64,000 nt of DNA, taken from assembly GCF_001719125.1 (NCBI RefSeq), contig NZ_CP017006.1, forward strand, positions 1,240,001 to 1,304,000, read 5' to 3'. Of this stretch, positions 8,353 to 17,944 are shown one piece after another. The DNA comes from Sulfolobus sp. A20. GTDB taxonomy: Archaea; Thermoproteota; Thermoprotei_A; Sulfolobales; Sulfolobaceae. The translations under genes were made by a program, and so were the position numbers. The notes beneath the pieces are model-generated. The model was not told the DNA's origin. It searched no databases and was given only the letters and a program-made list of their open reading frames with translations. Positions within the stretch are counted from its first letter, which is position 1, and each line of letters opens with the position of its first letter.

Positions 8353-10710
8353 TTATACGAATAAATGGAGATAGAAAGTGCTGAATACTACTACCCATAT
8401 TGCATCTACGAAGTGCCAGTAGTATGTAGCTGCTACTGATCCAGAGTACGGTATAACACCCTTTTGTGTTCTTAGGAGTACGAAAGCCCATATAGTTAAT
8501 CCCATAATTACGTGAAATCCATGCAGACTCACTGTCGAGAAGAAGAAAGCTGTGAAAGCTGATTGCTGAGGAGTGAAGTGTATAACATGAGTAAACTCAT
8601 ATAGCTGCCCCATTAGGAACGTGAATCCCATGGCTGCTGTTAATATACCTAAACTCTTAAACATCTTCATATTACCTTTCTTAAAGAATTCATATGCCAA
8701 GTGAGCTGGTACGGAGCTTGATAACAATATTATAGTCATTATCGTAGGTAACGGGAAGTATTCTACGCGTAAAGGCGGTACATTTGCATAAGCTATTGGA
8801 TTGGTAACTGGACTAGCTACAAACATATAACCTCCTATAAATGAACCGAATAAGAATATCTCAGCCAAGATAAACCATAAGACAGCTGTCCTAGTGTCCC
8901 TCATTGTAGTAATTCCTAAGGTTGACAATCCATTCACAGCATTACTTATTGACGGAGATCCACCATCCAGATACATAGAAGGCGGAATTGTCTTAAACCA
9001 TTGATCATAAGCCCAGTATATCCCCATACCCATGAATGCTGCAATGAACACTAAACCCACTGGTATTATACCAATTAGAATGAATGTAAATCCAATGGGT
9101 ATGAAGGAGAGCATTATGCCTAGAAGACTATAGTAAGGAATCTTGATTCCATGGTATTCCTCATCATGTGCTCCATCCAAAGATTTCCCAAAACTTAATG
9201 GTAGTTTTACTGGCTTAATGTAGAAATCATTTAACCCTATTGCCATAGCATTCCAAGGATCTATTCCAATTACATTTTTACCTCTAATCCAAGAATAAAC
9301 TAATTCTACGAAAGCTGTTACTAGCCCTATACCCATTAATACCGTTCCAACATCAGCTAGTTGTTGGAATGGAATATATATGCTAGCAGGGACTTCAGCG
9401 TACCTCCTCGGCATTCCTAAAACTCCATCAATAGTCATTCCAGTAGCGATCAAGAATGTCCCAGCTACTATTAAAACAGTTGCAGATTTCATAACGTCAT
9501 CGTTGTACCATTTGCCGCTCCAGTATGGGAAGTAATAAATTAGTCCTGCTAACAATGCAACTAATATCGCATATACCATATAGTGGAAATGACCTACTAC
9601 AAGATAAGTTCCATTAAATGCGTAATCTAGTGGTACTAATGGGAAGAATACTCCAGTAATTCCTCCTACTAAGAATAACGCAATAAACGATATAACTAAA
9701 ATGGTAGGAGCTTTATACCTTATTTCCCCGCCGTAAAGAGTTGCAGTCCAGTTAAATACCTTCACTCCAGAGGGAACAGCTATAGCCATTGTAGTAGCTG
9801 ATGATACTACTTGTGCAACCGTATTATCTATAGCAGTGAACATGTGATGCATCCAAACTCCTAAGGCGCTTAAGAACGCAATTGCCATTGAAGATAATGC
9901 TAAAGCCTTATAACCGTATATGGGCCTTCCCACCATTCTAGGTAATACTTCACCTATTAGCCCCATTGCAGGTAACATTAGTATGTAAACTTCGGGATGT
10001 CCGAAAAACCAGAATAGGTTCTGCCACAATACTGGGCTTCCTCCTAAATTAGGATCGAAGAAGGGAGTATTCCATAATCTTTCTAAGAAGGCGAAGACTA
10101 GACCAGCAGTTAAGGGAGGCATGGCTATTACTAACAATATGGAAGTTGCAAAGAATGACCACGTAAATAAAGACATTTTAAAATATGGGATTTTCTTAAG
10201 TTTTGTTATAGTCATTAGAAAGTTAACTCCAGTTAAAGTTGACGAAATACCTGATAGAATTAGTGCTGTTTCTACTAAGTTAACTCCCAGGCCATAGTTT
10301 ACAGAAGTTTCCACGGACAAAGGAGCATACATATACCATCCGGTGTTTACGGGACCGAACCATGGAGATATCATACCTAAGATTACAGCCGGTACTAAAA
10401 TCCAGAAGGATAAAGCATTTATTCTAGGCCAATACAGATCATGTGCACCTATCATCCTAGGTATTAAGTAGTTAGCAAAACCTACCGATATTGGCATTAC
10501 CATGAAGAATATCATGTAAATTCCGTGAAGTGTAACAGCGTTATAATACTCAGTTGCACTTAGTGATTGAAACGTCAGCTGATACCTTATTAATGCGGCA
10601 TTAATTGAGCCGAATATTAGTGAAATTACTCCTAAAACTATATACATTTGTCCAATATCACTTGCACTTGTAGTGAATAATGCTACTTTAATCACTCTTT
10701 TTAGGTTCAT
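8353..10710 (-). CDS. soxM: SoxM: fused heme-copper oxidase subunit I+III
   Basis: 785 residues: the catalytic subunit of the SoxM terminal oxidase supercomplex, reducing oxygen to water while pumping protons at the cell membrane. Subunit I spans about residues 1-560. The helix II heme His is in [10 protein letters not shown] (~62), the CuB His and the crosslinked Tyr in FGHPEVYI (~236-240), the CuB His pair in WMHHMF (~286), and the high- and low-spin heme His residues in GHFHYMVY (~370). A subunit III part follows ([20 protein letters not shown], ending [13 protein letters not shown]). The I+III fusion is characteristic of SoxM. soxE lies 127 bases upstream and a DUF1404 gene 12 bases downstream. 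Confidence 0.97.
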   Translation of the reverse strand: MNLKRVIKVALFTTSASDIGQMYIVLGVISLIFGSINAALIRYQLTFQSLSATEYYNAVTLHGIYMIFFMVMPISVGFANYLIPRMIGAHDLYWPRINALSFWILVPAVILGMISPWFGPVNTGWYMYAPLSVETSVNYGLGVNLVETALILSGISSTLTGVNFLMTITKLKKIPYFKMSLFTWSFFATSILLVIAMPPLTAGLVFAFLERLWNTPFFDPNLGGSPVLWQNLFWFFGHPEVYILMLPAMGLIGEVLPRMVGRPIYGYKALALSSMAIAFLSALGVWMHHMFTAIDNTVAQVVSSATTMAIAVPSGVKVFNWTATLYGGEIRYKAPTILVISFIALFLVGGITGVFFPLVPLDYAFNGTYLVVGHFHYMVYAILVALLAGLIYYFPYWSGKWYNDDVMKSATVLIVAGTFLIATGMTIDGVLGMPRRYAEVPASIYIPFQQLADVGTVLMGIGLVTAFVELVYSWIRGKNVIGIDPWNAMAIGLNDFYIKPVKLPLSFGKSLDGAHDEEYHGIKIPYYSLLGIMLSFIPIGFTFILIGIIPVGLVFIAAFMGMGIYWAYDQWFKTIPPSMYLDGGSPSISNAVNGLSTLGITTMRDTRTAVLWFILAEIFLFGSFIGGYMFVASPVTNPIAYANVPPLRVEYFPLPTIMTIILLSSSVPAHLAYEFFKKGNMKMFKSLGILTAAMGFTFLMGQLYEFTHVIHFTPQQSAFTAFFFSTVSLHGFHVIMGLTIWAFVLLRTQKGVIPYSGSVAATYYWHFVDAIWVVVFSTFYLHLFV

Positions 10711-10796
10711 CTCATATACATCTTTATATTTAATATTTTTAAATCTTTCTATTAAAAGGCAATAAGTATAAATAAATTAGAGTTATTTAGCTTATT

Positions 10797-10808
10797 AAAT
10801 AAAAAAAG
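10797..10808 (-). terminator. Probable U-run terminator of soxE
   Basis: The reverse strand shows TTTTTTTATTTA about 30 bases after the soxE stop, a typical archaeal oligo-T termination signal. soxM follows and has its own TATA-like AAATATAAAG before its start. Confidence 0.5.
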
Positions 10809-10837
10809 GTGTCTTTTTATCACGTTTATAGGTACTA

Positions 10838-11425
10838 TTAAGTTACATAGGGCGTAGTCACGTTAGAAGATACGACTACAACAGCCCACATTCCACTTTC
10901 TGCATGACCCAATATGCCACAAACTAACATATAGGTTCCGGCATTTAATGGACCCCATAATCCAGAAACGGATTGACCACTTGATATACCAGTGGATTGA
11001 TAATTACTCGTTGTCGCTCCCACAATGTATAATATTTTGCCGAATTGAGCTACATCAGCATTGTTAGGAGTTGCAGTGTTGTTTTCCAGTAGGATCAAGT
11101 TATGTGGTAAAGATTGATAATTGATGTAAGTTACGTAAACTGACCAACCAGCTGGGATGTAAATCACTAATTGTCCGTTAGAAGTACCATTGAAGTTAAA
11201 TGCAGGACCACTAGTTAGGACGGCTATGGTTAAGAAAACCGTCTTATTCGAAGAATCATACTTTAAAGGTAATTGACTCGAAGTACTAGTTGTTGTAGTA
11301 GACGCGGTAGAAACAGGCTTAGAAAGTAGTTGGTATTCGTAATATGCGTATACTGATGCTCCTACAGCAATTATAGCTACTAGTATACCTACGATTACTG
11401 GCAAAAATGAAGACTGTGCTTTCAT
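10838..11425 (-). CDS. soxE: Sulfocyanin SoxE, membrane-anchored blue copper protein
   Basis: 195 residues. The N-terminal anchor helix (residues ~8-28) is followed by a Ser/Thr-rich linker (~38-52) and a cupredoxin domain on the outside of the cell. Type-1 copper ligands are visible: His108 in SLPHNL, Cys169 and His174 in VCGILGHAE, and Met179 in SGMW. It carries electrons between the cytochrome b-Rieske part and the oxidase part of the SoxM complex. A TATA box (ATTTATAAAC) sits ~28 bases before the ATG. An IS-derived stretch of 1 kb separates it from soxF, which reads the other way. Confidence 0.96.
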   Translation of the reverse strand: MKAQSSFLPVIVGILVAIIAVGASVYAYYEYQLLSKPVSTASTTTTSTSSQLPLKYDSSNKTVFLTIAVLTSGPAFNFNGTSNGQLVIYIPAGWSVYVTYINYQSLPHNLILLENNTATPNNADVAQFGKILYIVGATTSNYQSTGISSGQSVSGLWGPLNAGTYMLVCGILGHAESGMWAVVVVSSNVTTPYVT

Positions 11426-11445
11426 GTGTTTAACTACTCTACTTT

Positions 11446-11460
11446 TGTTTATAAATTTAT
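11446..11460 (-). promoter_or_regulatory. TATA box of soxE
   Basis: The reverse strand reads AATAAATTTATAAAC, centred ~28 bases before the soxE ATG, so transcription should begin at or just before the start codon (leaderless). Confidence 0.6.
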
Positions 11461-11536
11461 TAGTGAATGAAGGGAACGATTCGAACTAAAAAATAATTTA
11501 TATAGTTATGTTAAAAATGTGTAAGAGAATGTAGCT

Positions 11537-11583
11537 GACATAGGAAGGACAAGCCTCGCCCTTCAAGGCGGGGAGGAGGTCAG
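11537..11583 (+). repeat. Solo hairpin element, copy 4
   Basis: CATAGGAAGGACAAG, CCTCGCCC, TTCA, AGGCGGGG, AGGAGGTCAG. It is one of the best-preserved hairpins of the family and lies in the gap between soxE and soxF. The upstream GGAAGGACAAGCCTC also occurs at copy 7. Confidence 0.8.
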
Positions 11584-11670
11584 TACAAGTGTGTTGTGGT
11601 TATGTTTTAAAATACTTGATGCAATTTTCCATTATTCTATACAACGAATTAAAGAGGAATGAAGTATTAC

Positions 11671-11716
11671 TTATTACAAAGTGAGGAAAGCCTCGGTCTT
11701 CAAGACTGGAGTGTGG
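11671..11716 (+). repeat. Solo hairpin element, copy 5
   Basis: TTATTACAAAGTGAGGAAAG, CCTCGGTC, TTCAA, GACTGGAG; the usual GGTCAG tail is replaced by TGTGGACAAC, the start of the repeated insertion-sequence remnant that follows. The hairpin is compensated: both arms changed, pairing kept (GTC with GAC). Confidence 0.7.
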
Positions 11717-12377
11717 ACAACAGTTTTATCTACCTACGTAAAATTTTATTCTCACTTATGCTAATAGATTTCGAGTAAATTGTGGAAGAATGTTTTCAGC
11801 TATCTCATCTTGTGAGTTCCATGTGAAGTCTATGCTAACTAATTTTAAACTTTATAATAACTAATCTCTTGCCAAAACGTTTGTATTAAACCAAGAGAAG
11901 GCTTTGTAGACTGATTCTTTGTCATGTATAAATAAAATCTTATACCTCCATTAATTTAATATTACGTAAACGTGGAATTTAGTTAAGCATGAAGAAAACC
12001 TAGACTAGTAATGTGCTAATAGCAATTGCCATTAACCTTCCAAACGAATAAACGATCCCATAACATCAACCTTATATTCAATGTTAGCTAACTTGTGAAA
12101 AGCAAGGTAGTGTGAGGTAAAAGCCAACTTTACAACCCAGTAGGTTAAGGCTAACGAAATCTCGACCAAGAAATGAAACGTTGGTTTAACACTTTAAAGA
12201 AGATAACTTGGGCGAGGAAACTGACCTTATTCTCATCCAAATAAATAACCTCATTCAAAAACTTTTCGGAAATAAAGAAAATTCGATCTACGCCAAAATA
12301 ACAAAATTGTTGTTCAAACATTTCTCCGTTTATGAAAGTGGAATTTTTAGGTTAATTTTGATTGATAATTAGGCATG
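11712..12377. mobile_element. Degenerate insertion-sequence remnant between soxE and soxF
   Basis: The stretch is repeated in diverged pieces at 35395-35745 and 36032-36309. Shared landmarks are GTGTGGACAAC, AATAGATTTCGAGTAAATTG, the block around GTTCCATGTGAAGTCTATGC, GGTAGTGTGAGGTA and the end GGCATGATG. The left GTGTGGACAACAGTTTT and TGTTTGAACAACAATTTT (reverse of 12303-12320) form an imperfect inverted repeat, so the core unit may be ~609 bp. On the reverse strand short coding-like runs (TSHGTHK, FFHNLLEIYWHK) suggest an old transposase with many stops. The IS family is not identified. Confidence 0.6.
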
Positions 12378-12465
12378 ATGGCTAACATTTGAATTATTGA
12401 ATAAATGCTTTAGTTAGATATGTTCATCTTAAAACTTAAATATCTCGTAAATTTATATTAAACTG

Positions 12466-13195
12466 ATGAATAGGAGAACATTCTTAAGACTTTATTTAGT
12501 AGTTGGAGCTGCTGTGGCGATAGCACCACTGATAAAGCCATTAGCTGACTATGTGGGATACTTCTATAATGAGTTAGGTTCAATTTCGAAACAGTATCTA
12601 GTTGCTAATAATACTGATGGAATAGGAGGATTTCCTAAATATAAAATTACAAATATCAGTACTTTTCAACAACAAGTGAAGAACTCTAGCTGTCCGGTTT
12701 TCTTCTTCGCATATCCGTTAACTAACGAGCCTTGTTTCTTAATAGATTTAGAGGCTATTTTAGGCGAGCCAGTCCCAGAAATAGAAAATCCATATTACGG
12801 TCAATATGCTGGTCCATTAGGACAAATGAAAACTATACAAGGAGTAGGTCCAAATAATTCCATATATGCATTTTCTGATGTATGTGTTCACCTGGGTTGT
12901 CAGTTACCTGCTCAAGTATTGGTAACTTCTTCAAATGACCCCCGGCTTAGATATAGAGAATTCAATTTTACACTGTCCATGCCATGGTTCAATGTACTTA
13001 CTGAAGAGTGGCGGTATTGTAGTAGGCGGTCCTGCTCCCAGACCTCTACCGATGGTAATACTGGAATACGACGAGAATACTGGTGACATCTATGCCGTGG
13101 GTACTAACGCCCCCTATTTCAGTGCTTCAATACCTAGGGTAAACCCCCTCGGACAACTTACTTTACGACCCGAGATACAGTTACAGTACTCCTAA
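12466..13195 (+). pseudogene. soxF: Rieske iron-sulfur protein SoxF, disrupted by a +1 frameshift
   Basis: The N terminus MNRRTFLRLYLVVGAAVA is a Tat-type signal or anchor. In the first frame the first Rieske motif is complete (Cys140, His142, Cys145 in CVHLGCQ), but the frame then runs into unrelated sequence and stops at 13086. The second motif CPCHGSMY is in the next frame, open to 13195. The frames meet at a run of five C at 12939-12943; removing one C gives ...SNDP-GLDIENSILHCPCHG... and a normal protein of 242 residues. The intact protein passes electrons from the quinol site to sulfocyanin. A true mutation or a sequencing error in the C-run are both possible. soxG follows after 20 bases. 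Confidence 0.9.
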
Positions 13196-13215
13196 TAATC
13201 CCTCTTGTAGTAAGG

Positions 13216-14748
13216 GTGGTTAGGATGGTAGAGAAAGAGGAAAAGGGTTTGTTTGATAGGTTTATGAAATGGTTGGATGATAGATTAGGTATATATGGGC
13301 ATACGTTAAGACCAGCTCCAAGATATGCTTATTCAATCGATTACTGGCTTGGAGGTTTAGTGTTATCTGCATTTATATTCGAAGTACTTACGGGGGCGAT
13401 GATAGCCATATACTATACTCCAAGTGATCCTTATACGTCAACTACCTACTTAATAAGTAAAGTGCCTTATGGTGCGTTACTATTTAGTTTGCATAGTTGG
13501 GGAGCTTACGTCATGATATTTTTAATGCTAGTTCATATGACCAGAAACTTCTTGGTAGGAGCTTATAGACCTCCTAGAGAGATAATGTGGATTGTTGGGT
13601 CAATATTGGCTGGTTTAACCTTAACTGAAGCATATTTAGGCTATTCATTACCTTATAACTTAATTTCATGGGTAGCAACTACTACTGGTTTAAACTTATT
13701 CTCTTACATGCCATTTAATTTAGGCTATCTAATATCATTAGCAACTGTAGTTAATCCGAACCAGCCTGGTATTATGTCTGGGGTAGACCCTCTAGTCCAG
13801 AGGTTCTTCGTTTTCCATTGGATTGTAGGAGGACTGATAATGCTCTTCATCGGCTTGCATCTTTACATATTCGAGAAGCATGGGATAACTCCTCCAATTT
13901 CTGAAGTCAGACCAGGTGATCCAGAGCTAATTGATGAGTATCAAGATAAAATAAGGTCAAATCCAAGATGGGAAATACAACCACTTATTAGGTCAATAGG
14001 TATGGTAGTGATGATATTTCTATTAACATTTGGACTAATCTTCTTCATAGCCTCTATAATACCATTTAATATAACAATAAGCGGTGGAACTCCAAAGTAT
14101 ATAATGCCACCCTTCAACCCAGTTGAGGCTGCTCAAACTCCACCAGTCCCAGATTGGTATTTCCTATTCATTTACTTCTTCTACAAGTCTGTTAGCCCAA
14201 CTAATGCGTCGTTAATATTCTTAGGCTGGGTGATTATCACTGTACTATTCCCGTTCATAGAAGAGTATATATTTAGGCATAAAGCCCCTCATCCAGCATT
14301 AAGACCTGCTGCCATTGCTATCGGTACTGGGTTTATCATAAGTTTTATCGTAAATAGTGTATGGGCTGGTTTAACTCCAGGTAGGGATATAGGACCTATC
14401 GGAGTCGAAGTGGATGGTGCAATATTCCTAATATGTTTTGCAGTAATATGGCCTTTACTGAGATATGTAGCACAGCCTAGGGTTCTAGCAAGGATGCAGA
14501 GTTCTCCATTAACTGATGGTGGAGTTATAGTCGAGGATAAAAGAAGGCTAGTACTGAATGGGCTCACAGTTTTAGGTATAGATTTAGGGATATTGGCTGG
14601 TTTAATATACTCACTTTACGAGGTTTATGTTCTATCATCTAATCCCATAGTTAATCAGTTCTTAATAGGTCAATTTTTAGGTTTTTCACTGGTATTATTT
14701 TCAATTTCAGTCTTCATAAATGTGGTGATGGGAAGTGGAAAAAGCTAG
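13216..14748 (+). CDS. soxG: SoxG, cytochrome b of the SoxM complex
   Basis: 510 residues, polytopic. It ligates two hemes by His93/His107 and His201/His215 (spacing 14 in each pair: SLHSW...LVHMTR and FHWIVG...GLHLYIFE) and has PVPDWYFLF in place of the PEWY quinol-site motif. With the Rieske protein SoxF it makes the quinol-oxidising, bc1-like part of the supercomplex. The GTG start at 13216 is used; an in-frame ATG at 13225 would shorten it by three residues. It follows soxF by 20 bases and overlaps soxH by 14 bases, so soxFGHI form one operon. Confidence 0.95.
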   Translation: MVRMVEKEEKGLFDRFMKWLDDRLGIYGHTLRPAPRYAYSIDYWLGGLVLSAFIFEVLTGAMIAIYYTPSDPYTSTTYLISKVPYGALLFSLHSWGAYVMIFLMLVHMTRNFLVGAYRPPREIMWIVGSILAGLTLTEAYLGYSLPYNLISWVATTTGLNLFSYMPFNLGYLISLATVVNPNQPGIMSGVDPLVQRFFVFHWIVGGLIMLFIGLHLYIFEKHGITPPISEVRPGDPELIDEYQDKIRSNPRWEIQPLIRSIGMVVMIFLLTFGLIFFIASIIPFNITISGGTPKYIMPPFNPVEAAQTPPVPDWYFLFIYFFYKSVSPTNASLIFLGWVIITVLFPFIEEYIFRHKAPHPALRPAAIAIGTGFIISFIVNSVWAGLTPGRDIGPIGVEVDGAIFLICFAVIWPLLRYVAQPRVLARMQSSPLTDGGVIVEDKRRLVLNGLTVLGIDLGILAGLIYSLYEVYVLSSNPIVNQFLIGQFLGFSLVLFSISVFINVVMGSGKS

Positions 14749-15175
14749 AATATTTGAACTATCAACCATAATTTTTGCAATAGTAATACTTACTGTATTA
14801 GGTGTTTTTTCTGATATATATTTAAACTCTATAAACACGGGAGCATATCTAACTACTCAGCAAAGACAGGACGCTATCCCAATAAAAGTTATCGGCATGC
14901 AATATGCGTGGGAATTCGTCTATCCTAACGGCACGGTCTCGATAGATAAACTGGTGCTTAAGGCAAACCAAACTTATTTGCTGGAGATTACGTCCAAGGA
15001 CGTAATACATGCCTTCTATATTCCCCAGCTAGGATTTAAGTTTGAGGCAATACCGGGCTATGTTTATGACTTTTACATTGTGGTAAATAAGCCGGGAGTA
15101 TATGATATATGGTGCGCTGAGTTCTGTGGACCAGGGCATTACTTAATGAAAGGAACACTAATAGTGGTGAGTTAA
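14735..15175 (+). CDS. soxH: SoxH, CuA-containing oxidase subunit II
   Basis: 146 residues: one N-terminal anchor helix (~10-28) and an external cupredoxin domain. All CuA ligands are present: His92 in VIHAFYIPQ and Cys127, Glu129, Cys131, His135 and Met138 in WCAEFCGPGHYLMKG. It takes electrons from sulfocyanin and hands them to heme a in SoxM. It is shorter than most subunit II proteins, having a single helix. The start overlaps the soxG end by 14 bases, and soxI begins one base after its stop, consistent with translational coupling. Confidence 0.95.
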   Translation: MEKARIFELSTIIFAIVILTVLGVFSDIYLNSINTGAYLTTQQRQDAIPIKVIGMQYAWEFVYPNGTVSIDKLVLKANQTYLLEITSKDVIHAFYIPQLGFKFEAIPGYVYDFYIVVNKPGVYDIWCAEFCGPGHYLMKGTLIVVS

Positions 15176-15176
15176 G

Positions 15177-15629
15177 ATGAGTAAGACTAGTAAAAAATTA
15201 ACTGGAAAAGATTATGCTTGGTGGGTCATATCAGTTCTAGGGTTCTTCGTGCTTTTTTTATGGATTGGAGATTTTGGTAGACTATCATACCTAACCCAAA
15301 GCCCTTTAACTAATTATGTTGAAAACTTATGGTCAGTGACTTACATAGCAGCTGGGGGAGTTTTCGCAATTTTTATGGGCAGTATAGTTTTTTTATCAGT
15401 CAGGTTTAGAGCCCCACCTGAAGCAGTGACTACTGGGGTTAGTAAGAGGGTAAGCGTAACTACATATTACTATATGACTCTATTTATAGACTTAGTAATG
15501 GGTATAGTAGTAACTTACGAAATGTTTACAATAGCATCACAGTTTACGATAGGGTTATTAGCCTCTGCTGATCTTTTCATATTCGCCTCTATAATATACC
15601 TAATATATAAGTTGTACTTTGAAGATTAA
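15177..15629 (+). CDS. soxI: SoxI, small membrane subunit of the SoxM complex
   Basis: 150 residues with four predicted membrane helices (about 14-36, 52-76, 98-120, 124-146) and no recognisable cofactor ligands. It is assigned by position at the end of soxFGHI and by agreement with the known gene order of the SoxM supercomplex; sequence motifs alone would not name it. It begins one base after the soxH stop. Confidence 0.85.
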   Translation: MSKTSKKLTGKDYAWWVISVLGFFVLFLWIGDFGRLSYLTQSPLTNYVENLWSVTYIAAGGVFAIFMGSIVFLSVRFRAPPEAVTTGVSKRVSVTTYYYMTLFIDLVMGIVVTYEMFTIASQFTIGLLASADLFIFASIIYLIYKLYFED

Positions 15630-15636
15630 GCTAAAA

Positions 15637-15680
15637 GTTATTTTTGTTTTTTCTTTTATTTAATATATTTTTTTATTTAA
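15637..15680 (+). terminator. T-rich terminator after soxI
   Basis: Several oligo-T runs (TTTTTGTTTTTTCTTTT, TTTTTTTATTT) follow the soxI stop within 50 bases, as is usual for crenarchaeal transcription ends. Confidence 0.6.
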
Positions 15681-15817
15681 ATCGAGTTTATCAAGTTTTA
15701 CCCACTCCTTTTATTGCATAAAAAGAGACTTAAATATTATATAATTAGTTACTTATACTAATTTTAATGATTAAAGAGAAAAGTTTATTAAACAATTTTT
15801 GCATACTATATTATTGA

Positions 15818-16264
15818 GTGAAAGGAGTGAAAAGAGAGAAAGTTGTGGTACCAATACTTATAATTTTAGTAGCCTTAATAATAGGGACCTCTGGAATACT
15901 TACAGCCAGAAATCCGTTCATATCACCTAGTGTTGTCAGCAATACTTTGGGAGGTAAGTGGTCTGTCCAAAGCTTTTACATGGGAAATAATACTGTTACC
16001 GAAACCTTATATGATTCCTCCGGTGATGTTCTAGTAATAACTGAATACAGTTTTTCTACTCCATCGCAAGCCTTGAACTTCATTTACGCAAATCAGCTAA
16101 ATAATCCGCAAATGTTCGAAGGTTATTTGGTCTCATACTATTCGCATGGGTTAATTGAATCAGCTTATATTTTAGATGGTAGTCACGTATTTTACGTGAG
16201 TTACGTAGGGTCAGTGAGCACTAATTTGCCTAGTTTAGCTCAGTTGATAAATCTCATTAAATAA
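15818..16264 (+). CDS. Hypothetical membrane-anchored extracytoplasmic protein
   Basis: 148 residues: one N-terminal helix (VVVPILIILVALIIGTSGIL), then an external domain rich in Ser, Tyr and Asn. No family is recognised. It starts with GTG, and TTTATTAAACAATTTTTG precedes it. It is followed by two further envelope genes (16308, 17077) reading the same way downstream of the sox operon, so a link to the respiratory chain is possible but unproven. Confidence 0.6.
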   Translation: MKGVKREKVVVPILIILVALIIGTSGILTARNPFISPSVVSNTLGGKWSVQSFYMGNNTVTETLYDSSGDVLVITEYSFSTPSQALNFIYANQLNNPQMFEGYLVSYYSHGLIESAYILDGSHVFYVSYVGSVSTNLPSLAQLINLIK

Positions 16265-16307
16265 AAAAAGAGGAAATTTTAAATAGTTTTTTTAAGTATA
16301 GTTTCTT

Positions 16308-17033
16308 GTGAAGCAAACATATTTTCTTTCGATTATACCAATAGTGATGGGCTTAGTATTAGCTTACTTATTTCCTCTTGATGAAGCTTTGCCAATCACC
16401 ATTTTCTGGATATTCTTAACATATCTTCTATTGAGAGTTTTCTTCAGAGGTGAAGTAAATGTAATTAATACTTATAATGGTAAGTCTAAGTGGGCTATTT
16501 TGGCCTCGTATATGAGTGTGCACTACGTTCTTTATAGTATAGCTTTAGAAACATTGTTAACGTACTTATTTAGACCAGTTATATATCCCCAAAGTTCGTT
16601 TGTAGGATTCTTTACAACACCATTTGGAGAATCGAGGAGTTTTGCGAATCTGGGCTTATCTTTAGTATTTAATCCTACGATAACAATTTTCATAAGCCCT
16701 AATTTTGCTATTGATTTGTCGTTGTATAGTATAGTATTTGGACTTTTGATATCCATACTTGTAACTTCTATTTTAATATCTATACTTTCGATAAATGGGA
16801 AACAAAAATACATTATTTTAGTTCCTCTATTAGGGCTTATTGCTGGAGCAAGTTGTTGTGTGTCGATACCGATATTGTTAGCTGAATCAGTTGAGTTAGC
16901 TAATATAGTATTTATTTCAACAACCTCTTGGCAAGCTTTATTTATAGCCTATATATCACTTCCAATAATAACAGTAATATTCTTGAAGCATTTATCCAAT
17001 TCTTTAATTAGACTTAGAGCTAAAATTAATTAA
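16308..17033 (+). CDS. Six-helix membrane protein with a vicinal Cys-Cys motif
   Basis: 241 residues with about six membrane helices. The fifth carries GLIAGASCCVSIPILLAES: two adjacent Cys inside the membrane after a Gly/Ala-rich stretch, which suggests metal or disulfide chemistry (a similar placement occurs in some mercury and copper transport proteins and in VKOR/DsbB-like systems). No family is assigned. GTG start, 43 bases after the previous gene. The DUF929 thioredoxin-like gene follows 43 bases later, and the two could work as a redox pair. Confidence 0.6.
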   Translation: MKQTYFLSIIPIVMGLVLAYLFPLDEALPITIFWIFLTYLLLRVFFRGEVNVINTYNGKSKWAILASYMSVHYVLYSIALETLLTYLFRPVIYPQSSFVGFFTTPFGESRSFANLGLSLVFNPTITIFISPNFAIDLSLYSIVFGLLISILVTSILISILSINGKQKYIILVPLLGLIAGASCCVSIPILLAESVELANIVFISTTSWQALFIAYISLPIITVIFLKHLSNSLIRLRAKIN

Positions 17034-17076
17034 CTAATTTATTGGGAAAAACTTTTTATCCTACATCTCTTAAACA

Positions 17077-17871
17077 GTGTTAATGAAAAGAGTATATCTA
17101 GTAGTGGTTATACTAGCTCTCTTAATAGCTGGAATATTATCTTATTATTACTTCTTTGTCTTACCAAGTTCCGCCGCAATTCCTGCTGGTGTATTCATTA
17201 AAATCTCAAATGAAGATTATGCTCCCTTAGGAAAGGTTGCGATTTATGTTCAATCGTGGATAGGTTGCCCGGTGGGAGCAGCTGCCTCATGGGCTATATA
17301 CTTATTACTATCGCACTATGGCAAAGTCGAGTATTATGCACATTATTCTGATCCTTATGATAAGACAGCTTCTAATATACCGGGGTTAATATTTTTAAAC
17401 TTCACCCCTAACTCCTCCCTAGAGTTTCATATAGCTTATCTGTATAATGAATATCTTAACGCAACACCCAATGGCACTCCAATACCTGTAAGCCAACTTG
17501 TACAAGTTGGAGAAGAAGAATTAATGCAGGACTTCCCTGCTCAGATAGCGCAATTAATAATAAAGTACGAGACTCAAGTTCCAATTAAACAGTATGGTAA
17601 ACCCTCGGCGTTATACGTTAACCCACCTCACCTAAACTTTGCAATTCTAATTACTGGACCAAACGGAACGTATATACTAACTACTCCATTAATAAGTCCA
17701 AAAGCGTTAGAGGGGTATAACATTTCTTATGTAATGTCACACTTGAATCAAATACAAGCGATAATGAACGGTTACAATGAGTTATATAATGCTGTTTACA
17801 AAGCTTCTTATGATCCAAATACCGGAGTCTCTTGCTTACTTTTGATTCTTGATATCAACAAGGTATTGTAA
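17077..17871 (+). CDS. DUF929 secreted or anchored thioredoxin-like protein
   Basis: 264 residues. The N-terminal anchor helix is followed by an external domain with YVQSWIGCPVGAAASWAIYL, the hallmark Cys-containing block I associate with DUF929, whose members have a thioredoxin-like arrangement; SLEFHIAYLYNEYLN and VSCLLLILD near the end carry another Cys. Disulfide handling outside the cell is a plausible but unproven role. GTG at 17077 or ATG at 17083 may be the start. It is the last gene of the run that follows soxI. Confidence 0.7.
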   Translation: MLMKRVYLVVVILALLIAGILSYYYFFVLPSSAAIPAGVFIKISNEDYAPLGKVAIYVQSWIGCPVGAAASWAIYLLLSHYGKVEYYAHYSDPYDKTASNIPGLIFLNFTPNSSLEFHIAYLYNEYLNATPNGTPIPVSQLVQVGEEELMQDFPAQIAQLIIKYETQVPIKQYGKPSALYVNPPHLNFAILITGPNGTYILTTPLISPKALEGYNISYVMSHLNQIQAIMNGYNELYNAVYKASYDPNTGVSCLLLILDINKVL

Positions 17872-17944
17872 AGATTTTTCCTGATAATCATTAAAATTTC
17901 TTTTTATCTATAAAATTTTTTAGATTAGACTCATTTTTATAATC

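Noticed and set aside
12939-12943. Programmed +1 frameshifting in soxF
   Set aside because: No downstream pseudoknot or rare-codon pause is visible, and a simple extra C in a C-run explains it; mentioned only as an alternative.
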